From Chitinophaga rupis (GTDB lineage: Bacteria; Bacteroidota; Bacteroidia; Chitinophagales; Chitinophagaceae), in NCBI RefSeq assembly GCF_900109685.1, contig NZ_FOBB01000011.1, positions 131,612-195,611 of the forward strand: 64,000 nucleotides of DNA, given 5' to 3'. Of the stretch, positions 16,751-25,541 are shown one piece after another. The position numbers were made by a program, and so were the translations under genes. The notes under the pieces were generated by a model. The model saw only the letters and a list, made by a program, of their open reading frames with translations, made no database searches and was not told where the DNA came from. How positions within the stretch are numbered: the first letter of the stretch is position 1; the number at the start of each line of letters is the position of its first letter.

Positions 16751-18379
16751 TTAAAATATATACTTTGTTGACAAAAAGTTGGATGTCTGATCGCTTACTA
16801 TTTTGTTGATAAGGGCTTTATTCTCATCGGTTTGTTTGGTAGCTACCATAGAACGGATGGAGAATGCACGCAATGCGTCCGGTACACTCAAAGTAGCTTC
16901 TGCACTGTCTTTACGGCCGGTGAAGGGGAAGGTATCCGGACCGCGCTGGCACTGGCAATTAATGTTTACCCGGCTTACCTGGTTCACCAGCGGATCTATC
17001 AGGGATGCGAGTTCCGCCGCATTGTTGGTGAACAGGCTTACCTGCTGCCCATGTTCTGAATGTATCAGGTACTCAATTGGCGTTGTAATGTCATCAAATG
17101 GTAAAACCGGTATTACGGGACCAAACTGCTCCTCGCTATACAGCTTCATACGCTCATTCACCGGGTACACAATAGCCGGGAACACCAGCGACTCATAAGC
17201 CTTGCCGCCATTGGCATTGATCACCTTTGCGCCATTGGCTACCGCATCTTCAATACAGCTTTCCAGGTAGGCGGGCTTTTGCGGCTCCGGCAGGGGTGTT
17301 AAGAACACATCTTTTTCCCAGGGCATGCCTACTTTCAGCTTGCTTACCGCTTCACTCAGCTTGCTCAGGAAGCTGTCTGCAATACGGCGGTGCACAAATA
17401 TGATCTTAATGGCAGTACAACGCTGACCATTAAACGATAAAGAGCCTAACACGCATTCTTTTACTGCCAGGTCAATATCTGCCTTATCCGTAACAATGGC
17501 AGCGTTCTTTGCATCCAACCCAAGTATGGCCCGAAGGCGGTTTACCTTGGGATGCATTTTCTTCAGCTGGTTAGCCACCTTGCTGGAACCTATCAGCGTT
17601 AGTACATTGATCTTACCGGTTTCCATTAACGGTTGCACGATCACATTACCACGGCCGTAAATAGTATTTACCACCCCTTTGGGGAAACAGGTACGAAATG
17701 CTTCCAGCAGTGGATAATGCAATAATGTTCCGTGCTTCGGAGGTTTGAAAAGCAGGGTATTCCCCATTATGAGCGCAGGTATCAGCGTAGTAAATGTTTC
17801 GTTTAACGGGTAGTTAAAGGGTCCCATACACAATACTACGCCCAGGGGGGAACGGCGTATCTGCCCGATAATGCCCTGCTGTATCTCAAAGCGGGAAGAG
17901 TTGCGGTCCAGGTCTTTCAGCGCATCTATAGTAGCATGTATGTATTCTACCGTGCGGTCAAATTCCTTCAGGGAATCTGTATAGGATTTACCTATTTCCC
18001 ACATGATGAGCTTTACAACTTCGGCCTTACGCTCAATCATTTTACCGGTGAATTTTTCAACGCAGGCTATTCTTTCAGCCACCGGCATGGTAGGCCATTC
18101 GCCGCGTCCTTCATCGTATGCAGCCAGCGCATCATCTAAGGAAGCCATGGCTTCTTTGGCGCTGCATAAGGGATAGGAGCCTATTACCTTACGCTCCAGG
18201 CCATTGGCCGTGCGTATACCCAGTGGAGATACTACAGTATGTACATCGCCACTCCATTGTTTCATTTCACCACCAGACAAATACTCCCGCTGATGGATCT
18301 CTGCCGGCAGCTGGTATTCTGCCGGTATTTCATTTTCCGTAGTTGGAAAATACTGTTGTAATTTTTCTTCAAAACTCAT
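16751..18379 (-). CDS. NADP-dependent non-phosphorylating glyceraldehyde-3-phosphate dehydrogenase (GapN-like aldehyde dehydrogenase)
   Basis: A 542-residue aldehyde dehydrogenase. The Rossmann part has MGPFNYPLNETFTTLIPALI and FKPPKHG; the catalytic Cys lies in SFNGQRCTAIK (about residue 322) with the general-base Glu replaced by the ILGLDAKN region seen in this subfamily. The late motif NINCQCQRGPDTFPFTGRKD resembles GapN enzymes, which oxidise glyceraldehyde 3-phosphate to 3-phosphoglycerate with NADP. I infer this activity from the subfamily pattern; another aldehyde substrate is possible. It stands alone, transcribed leftward. Confidence 0.75.
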   Translation of the reverse strand: MSFEEKLQQYFPTTENEIPAEYQLPAEIHQREYLSGGEMKQWSGDVHTVVSPLGIRTANGLERKVIGSYPLCSAKEAMASLDDALAAYDEGRGEWPTMPVAERIACVEKFTGKMIERKAEVVKLIMWEIGKSYTDSLKEFDRTVEYIHATIDALKDLDRNSSRFEIQQGIIGQIRRSPLGVVLCMGPFNYPLNETFTTLIPALIMGNTLLFKPPKHGTLLHYPLLEAFRTCFPKGVVNTIYGRGNVIVQPLMETGKINVLTLIGSSKVANQLKKMHPKVNRLRAILGLDAKNAAIVTDKADIDLAVKECVLGSLSFNGQRCTAIKIIFVHRRIADSFLSKLSEAVSKLKVGMPWEKDVFLTPLPEPQKPAYLESCIEDAVANGAKVINANGGKAYESLVFPAIVYPVNERMKLYSEEQFGPVIPVLPFDDITTPIEYLIHSEHGQQVSLFTNNAAELASLIDPLVNQVSRVNINCQCQRGPDTFPFTGRKDSAEATLSVPDALRAFSIRSMVATKQTDENKALINKIVSDQTSNFLSTKYIF

Positions 18380-18404
18380 AGGAACTTATATTGCTACAAC
18401 CAAG

Positions 18405-18708
18405 ATAATTAATAATGAATAATTTATAATTAATAGTTTGTATTGCAGGGCTGTAAATGGCTGCCCTGGCGGTGTTGGGGCGTGTTAAATAATTAATAAT
18501 GAAGAATGAATAATTAATAGATTGTACTGCGGGGGCTGTAAGTGGCTACCCTGCGGGATTAGCGCATGTTGATAAATAAGATGATGGAGTATGCCTTATT
18601 TGATCACTCAATAAAAAAACCTGAAAGGCTCTAAGACCTTTCAGGTTTTAACTATCTCCAGCAGTTGTACTGCTACCCTATTAATTATTCATTCTTCATT
18701 ATTAATTA
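18405..18708. repeat. Word-type inverted repeat with 31-bp perfect arms, internal direct duplication and terminator
   Basis: Arms 18490-18520 and 18678-18708 are perfect reverse complements over 31 bp (word TAATAATGAAGAATGAATAA). The right arm contains the stop codon (18706-18708) of the acyl-CoA dehydrogenase. A second, diverged copy of the left half stands at 18405-18489: the ~85-bp blocks 18405-18489 and 18490-18576 are direct repeats including the stretch after the word (ATTGCAGGGCTGTAA versus ACTGCGGGGGCTGTAA). The intrinsic terminator 18616-18650 sits between the arms. The gap 18380-18705 holds no gene. Confidence 0.92.
18616..18650. terminator. Intrinsic terminator of the acyl-CoA dehydrogenase
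   Basis: A 13-bp perfect stem AAAACCTGAAAGG/CCTTTCAGGTTTT with an eight-base loop, A-run on the left for leftward transcripts. It lies 56 bases past the dehydrogenase stop and between the two arms of the word element. Confidence 0.88.
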
Positions 18709-19848
18709 GCCCTTCAGGGCTTCGCGTGCAATCACAATTTTCTGTATCTCCGAGGTACCCTCTCCAATGGTGCACAGCTTTGCATCGCGGTAATATTTTT
18801 CTACCGGAAAGTCTTTGGTATAACCGTAGCCGCCAAAGATCTGCACGGCGTCATTGGCCGTTCTTACCGCTACTTCAGAGGCATAGTACTTAGCCATGGC
18901 CGCCTGTTTGGTACATTTTTGCCCGCGCTGTTTCAGATCAGCAGCCTGCATGGTCAGCATTTCTGCTGCTTCTATCTGCGTAGCCATATCGGCCAGTTTG
19001 AATGCAATGCCCTGGAAGTTGGCAATGGGCTGGTCAAACTGGTGACGCTCCTGTGCATATTTTAACGCCGCTTCATACGCACCCTTGGCAATGCCCAGGG
19101 AAAGGGCTGCAATGGAAATACGGCCGCCATCCAGCACTTTCATGGATTGTATAAAGCCCTCTCCTACCTCACCCAATATGTTGGATGCCGGAACGCGGCA
19201 GTTGTCAAAGATCATTTCTGCGGTTTCTGAAGCGCGCATACCCAGCTTGTTTTCCTTTTTACCGCCACTGAAACCGGGTGTGCCTTTTTCTACCACAAAG
19301 GCCGTCATGCCATGGCTGTCGCGCACTTCGCCGGTGCGGGCTATTACTACGGCCACATCGCAGCTTTTACCATGCGTGATCCAGCTTTTTGTGCCGTTCA
19401 ACACCCATTGATCGCCATCCTGTTTGGCTACGCACTTCATATTCATAGCATCGGAACCGGTGTTGGGCTCCGTTAAGCCCCAGGCGCCAATCCACTCTGC
19501 AGTGGCCAGTTTGGGCAGGTAACGCTGCCTTTGCTCTTCTGTGGCAAATTGTAAAATATGCCCGGTGCAAAGGGAGTTATGCGCAGCCACGCTTAAGCCA
19601 ATGGCGCCGCAAAATTTAGCCACTTCGCTAACAACGGTTACATATTCCGGGTATCCCATACCGCTGCCACTGTATTTTTCCGGCACCAGTACGGACATAA
19701 GGCCCAGCTCTCCCAGCTGTGTGAACAGGGGCCGTGGAAACTCCTGGGCTTCATCCCAGTCAATAACATGGGGTTGTATATGTGTTTTTCCAAAATCGCG
19801 GATCACTTTCGCAATCTGTTGCTGCATTTCCGATAGCTGAAAATCCAT
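18706..19848 (-). CDS. Acyl-CoA dehydrogenase
   Basis: A 380-residue FAD flavoenzyme of fatty-acid (or branched-chain acyl-CoA) oxidation, passing electrons to ETF. The N-terminal helical domain has IRDFGKTHIQPHVIDWDE; the middle has the first family signature GAWGLTEPNTGSDAMNMK; the C-terminal domain has the second signature around DAVQIFGGYGYTKDFPVEKY and ends with CTIGEGTSEIQKIVIAREAL. Length is normal. The chain-length preference cannot be read from the sequence. The stop codon is inside a word-type repeat arm. Confidence 0.92.
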   Translation of the reverse strand: MDFQLSEMQQQIAKVIRDFGKTHIQPHVIDWDEAQEFPRPLFTQLGELGLMSVLVPEKYSGSGMGYPEYVTVVSEVAKFCGAIGLSVAAHNSLCTGHILQFATEEQRQRYLPKLATAEWIGAWGLTEPNTGSDAMNMKCVAKQDGDQWVLNGTKSWITHGKSCDVAVVIARTGEVRDSHGMTAFVVEKGTPGFSGGKKENKLGMRASETAEMIFDNCRVPASNILGEVGEGFIQSMKVLDGGRISIAALSLGIAKGAYEAALKYAQERHQFDQPIANFQGIAFKLADMATQIEAAEMLTMQAADLKQRGQKCTKQAAMAKYYASEVAVRTANDAVQIFGGYGYTKDFPVEKYYRDAKLCTIGEGTSEIQKIVIAREALKG

Positions 19849-19870
19849 ATTAGGGGGTTTAGGTTTTGGT

Positions 19871-19937
19871 GCTGTTAGCTGTTAGATCTTAGCTATTAGC
19901 TTTTTGCTAACAGCTAACGGCTAAAAGCTAATAGCTG
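19871..19937. repeat. Word-type hairpin, GTTAGCTATTAGC family
   Basis: Two arms (19871-19900 and 19906-19937) of degenerate TTAGC-containing words flank TTTTT. The arms share TTAGCTATTAGC/GCTAATAGC and GCTGTTAGC/GCTAACAGC. The right arm contains the stop codon (TAG, 19928-19930) of the downstream helix-hairpin-helix gene. The same word recurs at 63211. Confidence 0.85.
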
Positions 19938-20674
19938 ATATACGGCTCAAGTTTACGATAAATACTATCATCTACCAATGGAATGTTCTTAAGCGCCTCC
20001 GGTTGGCTAAAAGGCCCGTGCATACTGCGATAGCGGGTTATCAGCCGGGCCAGTTTATAGCGTATGTATGGATGTTGCGCTAAAGATTGCTCATCCATCT
20101 TGTTGATATCTACTTTTTTTAGAGAAACATTATCCGCACGCAGTGACGGTTGAATTTTTTTAAACGTGCTATCCGGCAAGCCATAGGTTTCTGCCACCTG
20201 CTCAATGGTATAAAAACCTCCCAGCTTGTCCCGGAAGCGGATAATACGTGCTGCCAATACCGGGCCAACACCCGGCAGGGCCTCCCAGGCAGTGGAATCT
20301 GCCGTATTAATATCTACCACTACCGGCTTGCGGGCGGGCCCGGGCGGGAAAGGCGTAAATGTTTTGCGCACATACGGGCTATCCCTGTGAAAGCTATGCT
20401 GGTAGGCATTTGCCGGCCGGTCCCATTTCCTGGGGTACCGGTTACGGTTATATGAAAAAGTGCGTTGTACAGGTGTATCCGCTGCTTTTAGCTGCTGCTC
20501 AAATGCAGCTACTTCTGTAAGAAAGCTGCTGTCTGTATTCACCGTTACCGGGGCATATGTTTCCCATACCAGCGGTATACAGCGGCATAGTCCAATAAGT
20601 ACCAGCAGTACAATAATACCGGTACGCTCTCTTTTGGTGAAGGTAAAGTATTCCCGCAGCGATCTTTTTTCCAT
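19928..20674 (-). CDS. Membrane-anchored helix-hairpin-helix protein (ComEA-like)
   Basis: A 248-residue protein with one transmembrane helix (about residues 17-35) and a basic, low-complexity linker (about 70-115). At least two helix-hairpin-helix DNA-binding units follow: VDINTADSTAWEALPGVGPVLA and KLGGFYTIEQVAETYGLPDSTF are canonical, and a third begins VDINKMDEQSLAQHPYIRYK. This organisation resembles ComEA DNA-uptake proteins, but the repeated units and anchoring are common in uncharacterised Bacteroidota proteins, so a role in competence is only a possibility. Confidence 0.75.
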   Translation of the reverse strand: MEKRSLREYFTFTKRERTGIIVLLVLIGLCRCIPLVWETYAPVTVNTDSSFLTEVAAFEQQLKAADTPVQRTFSYNRNRYPRKWDRPANAYQHSFHRDSPYVRKTFTPFPPGPARKPVVVDINTADSTAWEALPGVGPVLAARIIRFRDKLGGFYTIEQVAETYGLPDSTFKKIQPSLRADNVSLKKVDINKMDEQSLAQHPYIRYKLARLITRYRSMHGPFSQPEALKNIPLVDDSIYRKLEPYISY

Positions 20675-20734
20675 AAAAAGATGCCAAGTTAGGGGTTGGG
20701 GGGATGGGGGGAAGTTAATCCGGAGTTAAGGTAG

Positions 20735-20952
20735 AGTCCATGGTCGATGCTCCATAGTCCATGGCGTAGATCAAACAGGGTGTATGCATGCTGCACGTCG
20801 GTTTCAGGCTGTAGTTCATTCGAAAGGGATGTATTCCATAGCGTAGATCAAAACGGGATGTATACAAGCCGTGAGCCGGTTCTCAACGGCATTTCATTAA
20901 CGCACTTCATAAGCGCACCCCGCCATGGACCATCGACTATGGACCATGGACT
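20735..20952. repeat. Word-type inverted repeat, CCATGG family (locus 2)
   Basis: Left arm 20735-20764 (AGTCCATGGTCGATGCTCC...) and right arm 20923-20952 (CCATGGACCATCGACTATGG...) are near reverse complements. Inside is a direct repeat: GCGTAGATCAAA followed by GGGTGTAT at 20765 and GGGATGTAT at 20840. The right arm ends one base before the stop codon of the MBL-fold gene. Confidence 0.88.
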
Positions 20953-20953
20953 T

Positions 20954-21712
20954 CTACTCCAGCTCCAGCCCATCATACGCCAGCGCCATACCGGCCGGCA
21001 GCTCGGCATTTATTTCTTCGTGAAGGCCCAGCTGGTGGCTAATGTGGGTAAAATATACCTGGGGCACCTGCAGCTCCTGCGCCAGGGCTATGGCTTCATC
21101 CAGGGTAAAGTGGGAGATATGTTTTTCCTTACGCAGCGCGTTCAGCACCAGCACTTTGGAGCCTATGATCTTTTCCTTTTCCTCATCGGCGACAAAATTG
21201 GCGTCCGTAATGTAGGTAAAATCGCCAAAGCGGAAACCCAGCACCGGCATTTTGTGGTGCATAACCTGTATGGGTATAATGGGAAAGCCTTTTACGCTGA
21301 AAGCCTCATCTGTAATGGTTTGCAGGTTCAGCTCCGGGATACCGGGATACTTAAAATCGGCAAAAGCATAGGCAAATTCCCGCATGATGGCGTTCTGCGA
21401 AAAATCAGTGGCGTAAATATCAATGGGCTTTTGCTGAAAATAGTTGAAGGCCCGTATGTCGTCCATACCGGCTATATGATCTTTATGAGAATGGGTAATA
21501 AGCACAGCTTCCAGGTGTTTTACCTGTGCCCGCAACATCTGGTAACGGAAATCCGGTGTGGTATCTACTACAATATTTCCTATCTCAGATTCAACTAATA
21601 TACTACTGCGCAGGCGGGTATCTCTTTGGTCGGGGGAGGTGCATACCCGGCAATTGCAGGCAATCACCGGTACCCCCTGTGAGGTGCCTGTTCCAAGAAA
21701 AGTGATCTTCAT
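20954..21712 (-). CDS. MBL-fold phosphodiesterase, PhnP/lipoate-ligase-B-neighbour type
   Basis: A 252-residue metallo-beta-lactamase-fold hydrolase. It starts with FLGTGTSQGVPVIAC, then a Cys-rich zinc-type loop CNCRVCTSP, then the metal motif LITHSHKDHIAGMDDIRAFN (H-x-H-x-D-H). This layout matches the PhnP-like group, whose founding member hydrolyses phosphoribosyl cyclic phosphate. No phn genes are near, so the substrate is open. It overlaps the upstream gene at 21709 by four bases (ATGA), implying coupled translation. Confidence 0.82.
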   Translation of the reverse strand: MKITFLGTGTSQGVPVIACNCRVCTSPDQRDTRLRSSILVESEIGNIVVDTTPDFRYQMLRAQVKHLEAVLITHSHKDHIAGMDDIRAFNYFQQKPIDIYATDFSQNAIMREFAYAFADFKYPGIPELNLQTITDEAFSVKGFPIIPIQVMHHKMPVLGFRFGDFTYITDANFVADEEKEKIIGSKVLVLNALRKEKHISHFTLDEAIALAQELQVPQVYFTHISHQLGLHEEINAELPAGMALAYDGLELE

Positions 21713-22044
21713 TCTGCGGATTGTTCTTCTGAAGGTGGCAACTGTTCCGGCGTGCCGGGGTTTTCTGCATCGGCAATATTTTTATTGTTCTGCACCTGCT
21801 GGTACAACTTGGCAGATTCCGGGCTAAGCATCGTGGAATCCAGCTGCAGGGTGCCCAATATGTCCAGCAAAGTATTGATACGCCCTTCCAGGTTCAGGAA
21901 CTTATTGATCACCACCACCTTCTTATGCTCCAACAAACAATATCCGGAGGTAAAGGTACCTTTCTCAAAACGAAGCACATACTTGGCCTCATCAAAGACC
22001 TTTTCCAGGCGGGTAAGGTTATTGGGTGTGATTTTAATGTTCAT
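21709..22044 (-). CDS. Conserved hypothetical protein coupled to the MBL hydrolase
   Basis: A 111-residue soluble protein of unknown function with no recognised domain. Visible features: FDEAKYVLRFEKGTFTSGYC, then VVVINKFLNLEGRINTLLDIL, and an acidic, Gln/Pro-rich tail. The four-base overlap with the downstream MBL gene argues that it is translated and that the two products work together. A TAnnTTTG box ends four bases upstream of the start codon, so its message may be leaderless. Confidence 0.7.
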   Translation of the reverse strand: MNIKITPNNLTRLEKVFDEAKYVLRFEKGTFTSGYCLLEHKKVVVINKFLNLEGRINTLLDILGTLQLDSTMLSPESAKLYQQVQNNKNIADAENPGTPEQLPPSEEQSAE

Positions 22045-22048
22045 CCTG

Positions 22049-22056
22049 CAAAAATA
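22049..22056 (-). promoter_or_regulatory. Candidate -7 box close to a start codon
   Basis: On the minus strand this reads TATTTTTG (TAnnTTTG consensus) and ends four bases before the ATG at 22044. If used, transcription would start at or very near the start codon. Confidence 0.35.
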
Positions 22057-22062
22057 AACTTA

Positions 22063-22140
22063 ATGTGCGAATATGCAGGTATGCACCTGTGCTGATGAAT
22101 CCACCTTATTTGCACATCCGCATACCGGCACACCGGGACA
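22063..22140. repeat. Degenerate word repeats, TGTGCGAATATGCAGG
   Basis: Weak arms: AATGTGCGAATATGCAGGTATGC near 22063 and ATTTGCACATCCGCATACC near 22108. They resemble the word at 12112 and 40253 but are strongly diverged. The region separates porX from the downstream gene. Confidence 0.5.
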
Positions 22141-22143
22141 TTC

Positions 22144-23697
22144 CTATTTGCTTACCAGCCTCGCCACCGGCACAATCATCTCCTCCAGGGAAATGCCGCC
22201 GTGCTGGAAGGTATTGCGGTAATAATTTACAAAGTAATTGTAATTGTTGGGATAGCACAGGTAACCATCCGCACGGGCAAATATATACGATGAGTTCACA
22301 TTCGGCTTGGGTAAACCCGCTTCCCGCGGGTCGCGGAAGGCCAGCACCTCTTTAGGATCGTAGTTCAGGTTGCGCCCGTGCTTGTAGCGCAGGTTAGTAG
22401 TAGTTTGTTTATCACCTATCACCTTAACCGGCGTTTTCACCCGTACGCTGCCGTGGTCTGTAGCTATAATAAGGTTGATCTTCTTATCAGCAATGCGTTT
22501 CAGGGCCTGGTGCAGGGGCGAATGCTCAAACCAGCTGGTGGTAATGGAGCGGTAAGAGGTTTCATCGCCGGCCAGCTCTTTCAGCACTTCCATTTCCGTA
22601 CGGGCATGGCTCATCATATCCACAAAGTTATAAACGATCACGTTCAGCGGGTAATTGAGCATATTATGCACGTTGTTCACCAGGTGCTGCCCGTCGTTAT
22701 GGTTAATAACCTTGGTGTAGGAAAAACGCTCATCCATTTTCAAGCGCGCCAGCTGGGCGGCAAAAAATTCTTCCTCATACAGGTTCTTCCCTCCTTCCTC
22801 ATCATCATTCTTCCACTGCACGGGAAATTTGCTTTCAATGTCCACCGGCAGCATACCGGCAAAAATGGCGTTCCGGCTGTATTGGGTGGAGGTGGGCAGT
22901 ATGCTGTAAAAACTATCTTCTTCCACCAACCGGAAAGATTCCTGAAAAATGGGCAGGATAGCCTTCCACTGGTCATAGCGCAGGTTATCTATCAGTATAA
23001 AAAAGTTAGACACTTCCGGATCCAGGTTAGGCACTACCTTATCGCGGAACAGGGTGTGCGACATAACAGGCGCACCTTTAGCCTTAGGCTGCACCCAATC
23101 CGCATAGTTACGGCTTATGAATTTGGCAAATTCCGTATTGGCTTCGGCCTTTTGGGTGTTGAACACTTCCAGCATCTCCGGACTGTTAGCCTTACTCATT
23201 TCTATTTCCCAGTACACCAGCTTTTTGTAAATATCCATCCACTCCTGCTGGTCGGGGTTAGAGCTCAGCGCCATGAACAGGGAGCGGAACTCCTGCTGGT
23301 AGGCAATGGTTGTTTTTTCTGCTACCAGGCGTTTATTGTCTATGATCTTTTTCAGGGAAAGCAATACCTGGTTGGGGTTCACAGGTTTTATAAGGTAGTC
23401 TGTGATCTGGCTGCCAATGGCATCGTCCATCACATTCTCCGCCTCGTTCTTGGTGATCATTACCACGGGGATCTGCTGATCTATTTCCTTAATTTTTCCC
23501 AGCGTTTCCAGGCCGGTAATACCGGGCATAGACTCATCCAGCAGCACCACATCCACTACCTGCTCTTTCAGGAATTCCAGCGCATCGTATCCGTTGGTAA
23601 GGGCAGATACTTTGTAGCCCTTATTTTCCAGGAACATGATCTGTGATTTCAAAGATTCTATTTCATCATCTACCCAAAGTATATTTATTTGGCTCAT
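22144..23697 (-). CDS. porX: PorX-type response regulator with PglZ domain (T9SS regulator)
   Basis: A 517-residue two-domain regulator. The receiver domain (about residues 1-120) has NILWVDDE and phosphoacceptor Asp54 in VVLLDESMPGITG. A linker helix region leads to a C-terminal PglZ domain of the alkaline-phosphatase superfamily (about 200-517), with FFILIDNLRYDQWKAIL, NVIVYNFVDMMSHARTEM and LIIATDHGSVRV carrying likely metal ligands. This is the PorX architecture; PorX works with the kinase PorY to control T9SS genes, and neither porY nor T9SS structural genes are in the window. ATG23697 is chosen over an in-frame TTG two codons upstream. The 534-bp gap upstream is unusually long. Confidence 0.92.
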   Translation of the reverse strand: MSQINILWVDDEIESLKSQIMFLENKGYKVSALTNGYDALEFLKEQVVDVVLLDESMPGITGLETLGKIKEIDQQIPVVMITKNEAENVMDDAIGSQITDYLIKPVNPNQVLLSLKKIIDNKRLVAEKTTIAYQQEFRSLFMALSSNPDQQEWMDIYKKLVYWEIEMSKANSPEMLEVFNTQKAEANTEFAKFISRNYADWVQPKAKGAPVMSHTLFRDKVVPNLDPEVSNFFILIDNLRYDQWKAILPIFQESFRLVEEDSFYSILPTSTQYSRNAIFAGMLPVDIESKFPVQWKNDDEEGGKNLYEEEFFAAQLARLKMDERFSYTKVINHNDGQHLVNNVHNMLNYPLNVIVYNFVDMMSHARTEMEVLKELAGDETSYRSITTSWFEHSPLHQALKRIADKKINLIIATDHGSVRVKTPVKVIGDKQTTTNLRYKHGRNLNYDPKEVLAFRDPREAGLPKPNVNSSYIFARADGYLCYPNNYNYFVNYYRNTFQHGGISLEEMIVPVARLVSK

Positions 23698-24197
23698 GTA
23701 CAATTATTGAAAGAGTGTAAGGAAATGGAAAATTGCGGCTGGCAAGCACCGCAAACCGGAACAATTTAACCTTATTTCAGGCAAAAATCATTCCCCTGAA
23801 CTATCAACGAATTGTTAAAACATAAGATTGCCTGTACAGGACTTTATTTAAGCAAAGCTCTTAGCTGTTTGGATATTACTACCAGGCAGGTTCACTTTTA
23901 TAGGAAGCAGCAGGCCTTATGGCTTGTGCAGGGCAGTAACCCGGTGGATGACCGGGACTGCCGGCGGGCATCGTTCATTGGCGCGCAACATATTAAAAGT
24001 TTTGTTAAAATAGTAAAATTCCAACCCGGGTCAATAAACTTTCTGAACTTTAAACGTTCTATTCAGAATGGCCGGTCAGGCCATAAAAGGCCTTCAGCAG
24101 GGGCCTGTTATAAAAAATCCATCTGGCCGCAGTAACATATAGGGGTGATTTATTCATTAATCGTCTATACATTAGAAAAAGTTACCGATTGAAACTG
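23698..24197. other. Long gene-free divergent spacer
   Basis: About 500 bp between porX and the HD gene. A 107-codon frame (23812-24135, +) lacks a recognisable domain and has unremarkable composition, so I do not call it. The stretch is less AT-rich than a pure promoter region (23900-23980 is GC-richer), so it may be a decayed gene or carry an unrecognised RNA. No word-type repeat is visible. It must contain the porX promoter. Confidence 0.4.
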
Positions 24198-24205
24198 TAG
24201 CTTTG
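24198..24205 (+). promoter_or_regulatory. Candidate -7 box (TAGCTTTG) of the lipid A cluster
   Basis: TAGCTTTG fits TAnnTTTG and lies 26 bases before the HD gene, the first gene of the lpxD-lpxC/fabZ-lpxA cluster. Confidence 0.5.
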
Positions 24206-24231
24206 TATATAAGCAAAGAGCGTATAATACA

Positions 24232-25458
24232 ATGACGGAGCGTAAGCGGAAGATTGTAAACGACCCGGTGTATGGTTTTATAACAATAGATCATCCGTTG
24301 ATCTTTAACCTCATCTCCCATCCGTACTACCAGCGGTTGCGGCGTATACACCAAATGGCCCTGGCACACCTGGTGTACCCGGGCGCCATGCATACGCGCT
24401 TTCACCATAGTATGGGCGCTTATCACCTGATGAGCTGCGCCCTGCAGGAGCTGAAAGGTAAAGGAATAGCGATCACGGAGGAAGAGGAAGTAGCGGCCAG
24501 GATGGCCATTCTGCTGCATGATGTAGGGCATGGACCGTATTCACACGCGCTGGAGCATGGGATAATAGAAGGGGTATCGCACGAAGCTATTGGCCGCTGG
24601 CTGATGGAGGACCTGAACAGGCAGATGAATGGAGCGCTGAGCCTGACCCTGGAAATATTTAATGACCGCTATCACAAAAAGTTCTTACATCAATTGGTTT
24701 CCAGCCAGTTAGATGTAGACCGGATGGATTATCTGAACCGGGACAGCTTTTATACCGGCGTATCGGAAGGCGTAATTGGCTATGACCGGATCATTAAAAT
24801 GCTGACCGTACATAACGGAGAGCTGATGGTGGAAGAAAAAGGCATTTATTCGATAGAAAAGTTCATTGTGGCGCGGCGCTTGATGTATTGGCAGGTGTAT
24901 TTGCACAAAACGGTGCTCAGCGCGGAGAATATGCTGGTGAAGATCCTGGTCCGGGCAAAGGAATTAGCGCTAAAGGGAGTGGAATTATTTGCGTCTCCTC
25001 CGTTGCAATACTTTCTGTATCATACCATTACGGCCAGTAATTTTGAGCAGGAACCGGCCTGTCTGCAACAATTCTGTTTGCTGGATGATTATGATATCAT
25101 GGGCGCCATTAAAGTATGGGCGCAGCATGAGGACAAGGTACTGTCGCTTTTGTGCAACTGGCTGATAAACAGGAATTTGTTGAAATGTATATTGAGTAAC
25201 GAGACATTTGAGGATAATGCGATAGCCGTGCTTCAGCACCAGGTACAACGGAAATGGGGGCTGGAAGGCAATGAGCTGAATTACCTCGTATTCTCCGGGA
25301 CTGCCAGCTTAAGAGCGTATAATATCAAGGATGAACAGATCAACATTCTTTTCAAGGATGGAACGGTGAAAGATATTTCTTCCATAGACAATGCGCTGGT
25401 AAGCCATACATTGGCTATACCCGTAAAAAAATTCTACATTTGTCATCCAAAAATGTAG
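24232..25458 (+). CDS. HD-domain phosphohydrolase (dNTPase/SAMHD1-like)
   Basis: A 408-residue soluble enzyme. The HD fold shows the metal ligands in order: TRFHHSMG (about residue 56), MAILLHDVGHGPYSH (His96-Asp97) and SSQLDVDRMDYLNRDS (about residue 157). This arrangement is found in SAMHD1-like triphosphohydrolases, where the preceding HPLIFNLISHPYYQRLRRI segment is also conserved. Substrate not known. It precedes lpxD with an 83-bp gap; this neighbourhood is common in Bacteroidota, suggesting co-expression but not a known lipid A role. Confidence 0.85.
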   Translation: MTERKRKIVNDPVYGFITIDHPLIFNLISHPYYQRLRRIHQMALAHLVYPGAMHTRFHHSMGAYHLMSCALQELKGKGIAITEEEEVAARMAILLHDVGHGPYSHALEHGIIEGVSHEAIGRWLMEDLNRQMNGALSLTLEIFNDRYHKKFLHQLVSSQLDVDRMDYLNRDSFYTGVSEGVIGYDRIIKMLTVHNGELMVEEKGIYSIEKFIVARRLMYWQVYLHKTVLSAENMLVKILVRAKELALKGVELFASPPLQYFLYHTITASNFEQEPACLQQFCLLDDYDIMGAIKVWAQHEDKVLSLLCNWLINRNLLKCILSNETFEDNAIAVLQHQVQRKWGLEGNELNYLVFSGTASLRAYNIKDEQINILFKDGTVKDISSIDNALVSHTLAIPVKKFYICHPKM

Positions 25459-25541
25459 GTAAGCAACGTTTTATAAGGAATTAAAATGTTAAAGAATAAC
25501 TTTATACAATCCGGTGAGGGTAACTTTTATAACTTTTAACT

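Noticed and set aside
20747..21598. A 283-codon frame opposite the MBL hydrolase gene
   Set aside because: It starts in repeat sequence and mirrors the conserved hydrolase.
22378..23646. A 422-codon reading frame antisense to porX
   Set aside because: Same reason: a shadow of porX, rich in His/Gln/Phe and without recognisable motifs.
23812..24135. A 107-codon frame in the long gap after porX
   Set aside because: No domain, no amphipathic or signal pattern and no supporting neighbour; I leave the gap unassigned, although a decayed gene is possible.
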